Source: Viscum album (Eukaryota > Streptophyta > Magnoliopsida > Santalales > Viscaceae). Taken from it: a stretch of 64,000 bases of DNA. Positions 53,901 through 61,850 of this stretch are shown one piece after another. The stretch is from positions 1,150,812,050 through 1,150,876,049 of the forward strand of contig OY728165.1 of NCBI GenBank assembly GCA_963277665.1, read 5' to 3'. A program made the position numbers and the translations under genes. Numbering within the stretch: the first letter of the stretch is position 1; each line of letters begins with the position of its first letter. The notes under the pieces are model-generated. The model did not search any database, had not been told where the DNA came from, and saw nothing but the letters and a program-made list of their open reading frames with translations.

Positions 53901-56900
53901 GTGTTGATACTTAAGCACAATGATCCATGGGTCATATGTGATGTGTACAAGTCAACCCCGCCTCAATATGAGGCGTGGTGTGTCTGACACCATTCAAAGT
54001 GTGTGCCTTTTATTTCAAAAGGATGTCATTTTAATTAAAAAACATTGACTGGCATACGGAAAACTGACCAAACTCATTCGGATTGTGTCGATACTTTAGC
54101 CCAATGATACATGGGTCATATATGATGTGTAAAAGTCATCCCGGCCTCAATATGAGGCATGGTGTGGCCGCCACCACTCAAAGTGTCTGTCTTTTGTTTT
54201 AAAAGGACGTCATTTTAAGTGAAAAACATAAACTGGCATATGGAAAACCAACCAAATGCATTCGGATTGTGTTGATACATTAGAACAATGATCCATGGGT
54301 CATATGTGACGTGTACAAGTCAACCTCTCCTCAATAAATGGTGCAGTGTGGCCACCACCACTCAAAGTGTCTGTCTTTTGTTTCAAAAGGACATCATTTT
54401 AAGTGAAAAACATCAACTAGCATACGGAAAACCAACCAAATGCCTTCAGATTATGTCGATACTGTATAAAAACGACTAATGGGTTATATGTGATGTGTAC
54501 GAGTCAACCCCACATTAATCTGATGCACGGTGTGGCTAGAATCACTCTAAGTGTCTCTTTTGTTTAAAATGGATAACATTTTAAGTACATATGGAAAACT
54601 AACCAAACACTTTCAGTTTCCATTGAAAATTTTGTATAACAATTCATGGGTCATATGTGATGTGTACAAATCAACCCTGCCTCAATCTGAGACGCGGTGT
54701 GGTAGGGACCACTCAAAGTGTCTTCCTTTTGTTTCAAAAAGATGTCATTTTAATTGAAAAACATCAACTGGCATACAGAAAACCAACCAAATGCATTCGG
54801 ATTATGTCTATAATTTATAACAATGATCCAAGGGTCATATGTGACGTGTACAAGTCAACCCCACCTCAATCCGAGGCGCGGTGTGGCCACCACCACTCAA
54901 AGTGTCTGACTTTTGTTTCAAAAGGACGTCATTTTAAGTGAAAAACATCAACTAGCATTCCGAAAACTGACCAAACAAATTCGTATTGTGTCGATACTTT
55001 AGAACAATGATCCATTTGTCATATGTGATGTGTATGAGTCAACCCCACCTTAATCTGAGGCACAATGTGGCCGGAATCACTCTAAGTGTCTCCCTTTTGT
55101 TTAAAGTGGATAACAATTTAAGTACATATGGAAAACCGACCAAACATATTAGGTTTCCATTGAAACTTTAGGATAATGATTCATGGGTCATATGTGATGT
55201 GTAAGAATCAACCCTGCCTCAATCTGAGATGTGGTGTGGATGACAACACTCAAAGTGTCTGCCTTTTGTTTCAAAAGGACGTCATTGTAATTGAAAAACA
55301 TCAACTGGCATACGAAAAACCGACCAAACGCATTCGGATTGTGTCGATACCTTTGAAAAATGATACATGGGTCATATGTGACTTGTAAGAGTCAACCCTG
55401 CCTCAATCCGAGGCGTGGTGTGGCTGCCACCACTCAAAGTGTCTGCCTTTTGTTTCAAAAGGACATCATTTTAATTGAAAAACATCTACTGGCATACGGA
55501 AAACTGACCAAACACATTTGGATTCTGTCGATACATTAGCACAATGATCCATGGGTCATATGTGATGTGTATGAGTCAACCATGCCTTAATACGAGGCAC
55601 GGTGTGTCCTCCACCACTCAAAGTGTCTGTCTTTTGTTTCAAAAGACGTCATTTTAAGTGAAAAACATCAACTGTCATACAGAAAACTGACCGAACGCAT
55701 TCAGATTGCGTCAATACTTTAGAACAACGATCCATTGATCATATGTGATGTGTAAGAGTCAACCCCACCTTAATCTGAGGCACGGTGTGGCCGGAATCAC
55801 TCTAAGTGGCTCTCTTTTGTTTAAAATGGACAACAGTTTAAGTACATACGGAAAACTGACCAAACTCATTCGGTTTCCATTGAAACATTAGGAGAATGAT
55901 TCATGGGTCATATGTGACATGTAAAAATCATCCTCGCCTCAATATGAGATGAGGTGTGGCCAGCACCACTCAAAGTGTCTATGTTTTGTTTCAAAAGGAC
56001 GTCATTTTTATTGAAAAACATCAACTGGAATACGAAAAACCGACCAAACGCATTCATATTGTGTCGATACTTTAGCACAATGATCCATGGGTCATATGTG
56101 ACGTTTAAGAATCAACCCCGCATCAATCTGAGGTGCGGTGTAGCCGCCACCACTCAAAGTGTCTGTCTTTTGTTTCAAAAGGACGTCATTTTAAGTGAAA
56201 AACAACTGGCATACGAAAAACCGAACAAACGCATTAGTATTGTGTTGATACTTTAGCACAATGATCCATTGGTCATATGTGATGTGTACGAGTCAACCAA
56301 ACCTTAATCTGAGACATGGTGTGGCCGAAATCACTCTAAGTGGCTCTCTTTTGTTTAAAATGGACAACATTTTAAGTACATACGGAAAACCAACCAAACA
56401 CATTAAAATAGTGTCAATACTTTAGAAGAAAGATCCATGGGTCATATGTAATGTGTAAGAGTCAACCCTACCTCAATCCGAGGCGTGGTGTGGCCTCCAC
56501 CACTCAAAGTGTCTACCTTTTGTTTCAAAAGGACGTCATTTTAATTGAAAAACATCAACTGGCATACAGAAAACTGACCAAATGCATTCGGATTGTGTCG
56601 ATACTTTAGCACAATGATCCATGGATAATATATGACGTGTAAGAGTCAACCCCGCCTCAATCCAAGGCATGGTGTGGCTGCCACCACTCAAAGTGTCTAT
56701 CTTTTGTTTCAAGAGGACGTCATTTTAAGTGAAAAACATCAACTGGCATAGGGAAAACTGACCAAATGCATTCAAATTGTGTCGATACTTTAGCACAACG
56801 ATCCATGGGTCATAGGTGACGTGTACGAGTCCACCCCGACTTAATATGAGGCACAGTGGGGCTGGAATCACTCTAAGTGGCTCTCTTTTGTTTAAAATGG

Positions 56901-57300
56901 ACAACATTTTAAGTACATACGGAAAACTGACCAAACGCATTCGGTTTCCATTGAAACTTTAGGAGAACGATCCATGGGTCATATGTGACATGTAAGAATC
57001 AATAACACCTCAATATGAGGTGCGGTGTGGCCGGAACCACTCAAAGTGTCTGGCTATTGTTTCTAGAAGACGTCATTTTAATTGAAAAAAATAAACTGGC
57101 ATACGGAAAACTAACCAAACACATTCGGACTGTGTCGATACATTAACACAACGATCCATGGTTCATATGTGACGTGTAAAAGTCAAAACCACCTCATTCA
57201 GAGGCACTGTGTGGCCGGTATCACTCCAGGTGTATGTATTTTGTTTAAAATGGACATTATTTCAGGTAAAAATATATGGTATACAAAAAAATGATCAAAT
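50990..57300. repeat. Satellite-like tandem array, 184-bp and 169-bp units
   Basis: The marker CCATGGGTCATATGTGA, or a close variant, recurs 35 times: 51073, 51257, 51441, 51610, 51794, 51963, 52147, 52331, 52515, 52684, 52868, 53037, 53221, 53405, 53574, 53758, 53927, 54111, 54295, 54479, 54646, 54830, 55014, 55183, 55367, 55551, 55734, 55903, 56087, 56268, 56437, 56621, 56805, 56974 and 57158. Intervals are 184 bp (23 times, counting two of 183 and 181) or 169 bp (11 times, counting one of 167). Short units usually carry TTTAAAATGGACAACATTTT and GTTTCCATTGAAAC. Long units carry TTTCAAAAGGACGTCATTTT, AACATCAACTGGCATACGG and ATTGTGTCGATACTTTAG. Partial units lie at both ends. Many short open frames follow the repeat and have no meaning as genes. 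Confidence 0.97.
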
Positions 57301-57471
57301 TATGAATTAACTTCCAGATTCCACATATAATTGTCATCTAAATTTTAAATTGTATTCTAAATGATTTATGTATGTTTATAATTACATTATGAATTCTAAT
57401 TTCATTATGGATGTGTATAGTTCCAGGATGCATTATATGTTAAATGTGTAAGAATTTGTTCTCTATATTTA

Positions 57472-57552
57472 TGTGTTAGTTGGTTATTGCAGGTACAATA
57501 ATTGTATATACATGTGTTAGTTTATTGTAGGTACAATAATTGGATTGAAAAT
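57472..57552. repeat. Two-copy 41-bp tandem repeat
   Basis: ATGTGTTAGTTGG...GGTACAATAATTG occurs twice, starting about 41 bp apart, just before the right subterminal region. Confidence 0.8.
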
Positions 57553-57574
57553 GGGAGGGCACAAAATGAGGCCT

Positions 57575-57632
57575 TCTGTGGAAATTGCAGACCTGTTGTG
57601 CAAATTGCAGGCTACTGTGCAATTTGCACAGC
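57575..57632. repeat. Short AAATTGCAG-type repeats
   Basis: Three imperfect units resembling CTGTTGTGCAAATTGCAG are followed by an inverted half (GCAATTTGCAC). They border the right subterminal palindromes of the CACTA element. Confidence 0.65.
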
Positions 57633-57637
57633 ATAGG

Positions 57638-57991
57638 CTATGCCAACAGTTCAAAACCGTTGGCATAGCATCTTCGTTCATTTTTTTTCCAACAGTTCAT
57701 TGAACCGTTTGTACAAATCATTTCCCAATGGTTCAATGAACCGTTGGGAAAGAGGGGAAACCTTGGGATTTCCCAACAGTTCAAGAAAAACTATTGGGAA
57801 AAACCATCCCAATGGTTTGGCACAACCGTTGGGATAGGTTAGGCTTTCCCGACCCTATCCCAATGGTTCACAGTAAACCATTGGGAAAACCTTTCCCAAC
57901 AGGTAAATTCCCTATGGTTTGCAGAACCATTGGTATAACATATATCAATGGTTCTCCAACCTTTCCCAATGGTTCAGAACCGTTGGGAAAG
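57638..57991. repeat. Right subterminal palindromic repeats
   Basis: About eight units of the same CCCAACGGTT-type motif occur, mostly as short hairpins with 3-10 bp loops. Examples are TTTCCCAATGGTTCA facing TGAACCGTTGGGAAA at about 57722-57752 and a pair at 57966-57990. They mirror the left-end cluster, as expected for CACTA subterminal regions. Confidence 0.85.
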
Positions 57992-58009
57992 GCTGTATTT
58001 CCAGTAGTG
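57991..58009. repeat. Right terminal inverted repeat of the CACTA element
   Basis: The plus strand reads GGCTGTATTTCCAGTAGTG. Its reverse complement begins CACTACTGGAAAT, the canonical CACTA start. Confidence 0.85.
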
Positions 58010-58698
58010 CCCATATAATTCTTGCAATATAACCCATCCCGCAAGAATGACCGAACCATGTGTCAACCAGTTCATGGGTTAATCATCATTCATTATTGAT
58101 TATTGGAATGGGGAATGAAAAACATAAATCAAATCAGCCTACCTTGAGTTATAAAGATTATTTGGGAAGAGAGAAGCTATGTCACCATCGTTCGTTGATC
58201 CTTGATATCCCGAATCAAAGGTTTTCAACCCGTCATCATTCTGCAATGTTTTCTCTAGTGGGATCCTCTCCACGTCTCATAATAATTCCATGGTTAAGGT
58301 GATAACCCTAAATCCCTGACATGGACTTAAAAAAAGAAAACATGTCGTTGCGTCGTAGCATAATATCGAAATAAAAAAATTCATCTAATTTATTTTATTT
58401 TTTAAAACTTCTAAAAACTATCCTTCATAGCTAACACAAGCCGACTGATGTTACTCCTCTCCTAGGGTAATAATAATTCTCTAAATGTAATTATTCCCTT
58501 GTATTTCTAATCCGTGCAACAATTTTGAAGTTATTATAATTTTTTATGAAAATCACTCGCGTATTCTATTTAATTTTTATATTTTTTTCAAACATTTATT
58601 CCGGGAACACCAGGCCTAAGAATCACATGCCGTATCAACGCCTAGTATAAAAATAATTCAATATAATATTTTAAATAATACATGAAAAAATATTGGCA
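58010..58698 (-). repeat. 5' LTR of the gypsy element, outer part
   Basis: It continues the LTR interrupted at 41533 and aligns with about 28260-28951 of the 3' LTR, for example GGGAACACCAGGCCTAAGAA at 58613 against GGGCACACCAGGCCTTATAA at about 28854. The first 3 bp are the CACTA target duplication. The TATA box of the 3' LTR is not conserved at the matching place (about 58246-58266). The outer end, TTGGCA, is the element's first base pairs seen from the plus strand. Confidence 0.85.
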
Positions 58699-59436
58699 TT
58701 ATAATTATGATTTCATATATTAAATTCTTTAAATAAATATTAAGTTATAGGATATTTGTAAAATGAATAAATATTTTTTATTCTATTTATTTTTAATAAT
58801 AATAATAATAATTATTATTATTATAATATTTTTCCAACGTATTAAATAGTATATGAGGTTTCTATTTAAATGGTATATTTTTTATAATAATGCTATTGTT
58901 AATTTATTACGGGTTTTTATTAAAAATCATAATATTTACATATGTAAAAATTTATTTTAATGAAATGAATATCATACTTTGAACCATTATTTAATATATA
59001 TTAAAGGTTTTTAGTAAAACATTCTTAGTAAAAACATGACATGATAGTATGCAGTAAAAGTGATGTATACTAAAAAAATTTTAAATAATTACGGATGATT
59101 TTTATAAATTATTTTCCAATTTAATGAATTCATGAAACCAAAATAGTTGATGTAAAAATCATCAAAATAAAAATGGATGATATTCCGATGGTTTTGTTAT
59201 AGAATTAAAATAAACCCTGATAGAGAATTGGGGCACCAAGAGGTGTCCATTCTCATTGAGTTGGGCATTTTTTTTAAGGTTGGGGCTGAAGCCTCATTTT
59301 ATTATTTAAAAAAAGACCTCTTAAAACTGAGTATAGGAAGACCCATTATATATCCCAAACATGAAAAGTCAATTGGCCTAAATACAAGGCTTGAAAGCCT
59401 ATTTTTTTGGCCCAAAGGGCCCCTTGGTGAATAATA
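58699..59436. other. AT-rich flank, no gene
   Basis: Right flank of the gypsy element. It contains a palindromic (TAA)n/(TTA)n run at about 58794-58826. The open frame at 59177-59434 has no recognised domain and leads into the repeat cluster at 59437. Confidence 0.5.
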
Positions 59437-59600
59437 CTGCTACAGTACCCGTGCTACTACAATACCTGCTACAGTACCACAACCGATACATTTTCTTCTA
59501 TAGTGACTCTGCCACTATAGTGTTTCCATTGCAATAGTCCACTGCTGCTATAGTACTGCTACTGTGCCCCCTACTACAGTGCTGCTACAGTACCCTAGAA
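59437..59600. repeat. Degenerate CTGCTACAGTACC repeat cluster
   Basis: About ten imperfect copies of CTGCTACAGTACC, or its core CTAC/TATAGTG, lie within 165 bp with irregular spacing. Such motif clusters occur in some plant LTR U3 regions. Here it sits about 290 bp before an LTR-like start. Confidence 0.75.
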
Positions 59601-59892
59601 ATTAGTCCCTATCGTGTTGTCTAATCGCACAGTGTAATACTGTCTTTTTAAGATTCAACATGAGGTCTCATAATCACCCACATTTTCCAATGAAATGGAA
59701 TCATATATTCTTTTTAACATGATTCTCAAGTTTCTTCATCCCAGAAAGTGGTCTATCTTTGATATATCAGTGTGTTCTTTTATAACGTTTAGTGTGTTTC
59801 ATCCACCGATTTCATTACTAATTCAACATTTCCATTTTGAATCACCCAAAAATCCACCAATTTCAATAAATAACATAATTAGTGACTATTTG
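59601..59892. other. Unassigned spacer
   Basis: No recognisable gene. The open frame at 59695-59895 resembles no known family. Confidence 0.4.
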
Positions 59893-60539
59893 TAACATAC
59901 TGGCCTATCCAACCCCTGAACCAGTGACCGGCCCGGTCCACACATGACCTCAAGAACATCTTCTCATATTCCTAAGGCTGTCGACTATAAACGAGGGTCT
60001 TTGAAACAAAATAGAATCTACTCGGGTACCCTAGTGAAATGGAAGCCTTAGTAGGGTATGAGATACAAATCGTAGTAGGCTAGGACCACCAGTGTCTACC
60101 TAAAATTCAGACAATCAATAAATAATTCAAACAGTGCGAAGGCATTCATAAATAAAGTAAGCAATACAATGTAACGTTTTACACATGTACCTACTTCATC
60201 CTTTAGTTGGTGTCTGAACCTGCATTATACATTTGTAATGTATACACAACAGTCACTACACATTAATTTTCAATTATCTGTTAATCAAGTCCGAATAAAT
60301 TATATGATCCTTATAAATTCATATTCCTTATTTAACCGCATAAATCTCTGGGATCCCCTAGACAGCCATATCTCAATACCTGCCTCAACCGTGATGGGGT
60401 CTAATCCATTTTCCATATTCAATCACAAATCATTACATCACACCAAATTTCATTAACCATTTAACTCAAGTCACATATGACCAATTGGACACACAATCTA
60501 ATTTCAATTAATGGGTATAGAGCATCATGTATAGAACCC

Positions 60540-60700
60540 TCGTGAGTATTTGGAGCATCAATCCTTGTCTCACAACCCATGAGTATTTGGAGCATCAATC
60601 CCTATCCCATAAAAGAATATTTCAGGAAATATGGGTGTTGAATTCCATGTCTAGCACCCCATGAGTATTTGGATCATCAGTACCTATCTCACAACCTATT
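60540..60700. repeat. GAGTATTTGGAGCATCA repeat, three copies
   Basis: Copies start at 60544, 60581 and 60663. The unit continues into TACCTATCTCACAACC or similar. Spacing is uneven, so the second interval contains inserted bases. Confidence 0.85.
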
Positions 60701-60707
60701 TATCAAT

Positions 60708-60708
<1 letters not shown>

Positions 60709-60734
<26 letters not shown>
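60709..60734. repeat. (AT)n microsatellite
   Basis: Thirteen AT units, nearly pure. Confidence 0.95.
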
Positions 60735-60740
<6 letters not shown>

Positions 60741-61850
60741 TTACGAAGAAAGAAATGTTTCACAACCTAAAACCAACCAATAATAAATTCTTAAATCAAT
60801 TAATCAAATCCATTAATTAATTCAAAAACTAATTAAAACATATAATTTCTATAATTAATTAACCATTCATCATCCCAATAGTTAATAATTAATTAACAAT
60901 TTATTATTCTTAACCACTAAAAAGTTAACTAAAAAATTAACCCAACATTTCATTATTTCAATTCCTTAACTGGAAATATGTTAATTAATTCACTAATCAA
61001 TTATCATAATTCCATTACTAAACTAATTGAATAATTAAATATACAAAATACATTAGTTAACACATCAATTTACCAAGTACACATTACCATTAATTAAACC
61101 ATAAATTTCATTGATCTAAAAGAAAATTACATCCTAAAATTAATTTTCAAAATATCACTATAATAGCAAGTCATTTAATCCATCCTTAAAATATCTCTAT
61201 TCATCCAAAAAATCTTATCACAATTAATCGACATATCAATTTTCTCATTATGATTCAAACATTTCATAATCAAACCCACCATTAAAAATCTTAAATCAAC
61301 ATTATGGTACATAACTTTGAGCATTCAAAAATTCATCATTTAAATTAATTCATGCCAATCAATTAATTTAACAATTAATTTATTTAATCACACACTTTAA
61401 TTAATTCAATAATTGAATAAACTTTAACGTCATTAATAAAAAAGAATTAACCCATCATTAATTATCTTGATTTATCTAAAACAAAATATCACAATTAATC
61501 CCTGAAAAAATTATCTCATTCAGTTATATCAATATATTATATTTAATAATTTGATTAATTATTTATAAATAGTATCAAAGCACATAATATACAAAATTAA
61601 TTATCTTATCTTGGCCAAAAAAAGAAACATTAATTATTTAATCATGTCACTTAAAAAATTCAGCAATACATGTTTAAAACCAACACATAGTCATGTCCTC
61701 TTTTATCTCACGTGGGCAGCATGATTTAATAACATCCAAAGTCGCGCATCAACACATCACACATCACATTTTTCAATTTAATAAAACATACTAAAATCAC
61801 ATTTAAATGTAATTCAATATAAATACTTCACTTAATAATTTATGTAACGC

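Larger units (their letters stand above)
41534..58009 (+). mobile_element. CACTA (En/Spm) DNA transposon, 16.5 kb, decayed
   Basis: The left end reads CACCACTAGAAAC and the right end, reversed, reads CACTACTGGAAAT, so both keep the CAC-ACT-GAAA pattern of CACTA termini. The flanking 3 bp are CAC (41531-41533) and CCC (58010-58012). The undisturbed 3' LTR reads ATCATCCCAATATAATTCC at about 28259, which is the joined flanks with one CCC, so insertion with a 3-bp duplication is well supported. Inside, in order, are subterminal palindromes, tnp2, a 179-bp triplet, a tnpA-like gene, a C-rich minisatellite, a 184/169-bp array, and subterminal palindromes. Stops in both genes mean it cannot move by itself. 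Confidence 0.92.
26151..58698 (-). mobile_element. Ty3/gypsy LTR retrotransposon, nested host of a LINE and a CACTA element
   Basis: The element reads right to left. The 5' LTR is at 58698-58010 plus 41533-39389, then PBS, gag, protease, RT, RNase H, integrase, a polypurine tract, and the 3' LTR at 28951-26151. Removing the LINE (about 5.7 kb) and the CACTA (16.5 kb) leaves about 10.3 kb. The outer edges are TCCATGAC at 26151 (decayed TG end) and TTGGCA at 58698. The flanking 5 bp are TTATT (26146-26150) and TTATA (58699-58703), a 4/5 match consistent with a target duplication. All genes are broken, so the copy is old and immobile. Confidence 0.85.
59893..61850. repeat. LTR-like sequence beginning TGTAACATACTGGCC
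   Basis: The start TGTAACATACTGGCCTATCC has the style of plant gypsy LTR ends (TGTAACA...CC). It is followed by GC-richer DNA to about 60480 and then by very AT-rich DNA. I found no second copy in the window, and the right limit is taken as the next LTR-like start at 61851. The strand is uncertain. Confidence 0.35.

Noticed and set aside
51766..56256. Many open frames of 60-100 codons with shared text such as GSYVTC and TTQSVCLLFQKD.
   Set aside because: They follow the tandem unit. Because 184 and 169 are not multiples of three, the frame rotates from unit to unit, so no continuous repeat protein is encoded.
50990..57300. Regular repeats considered as a CRISPR-like or centromeric array.
   Set aside because: The repeats are directly adjacent with no unique spacers, and the context is a eukaryotic transposon. 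A centromeric role cannot be judged from one array confined to a transposon.
58300..58320. Telomere-like AACCCTAAA text here and AACCCTAA at about 41828.
   Set aside because: These are single occurrences, not tandem arrays.
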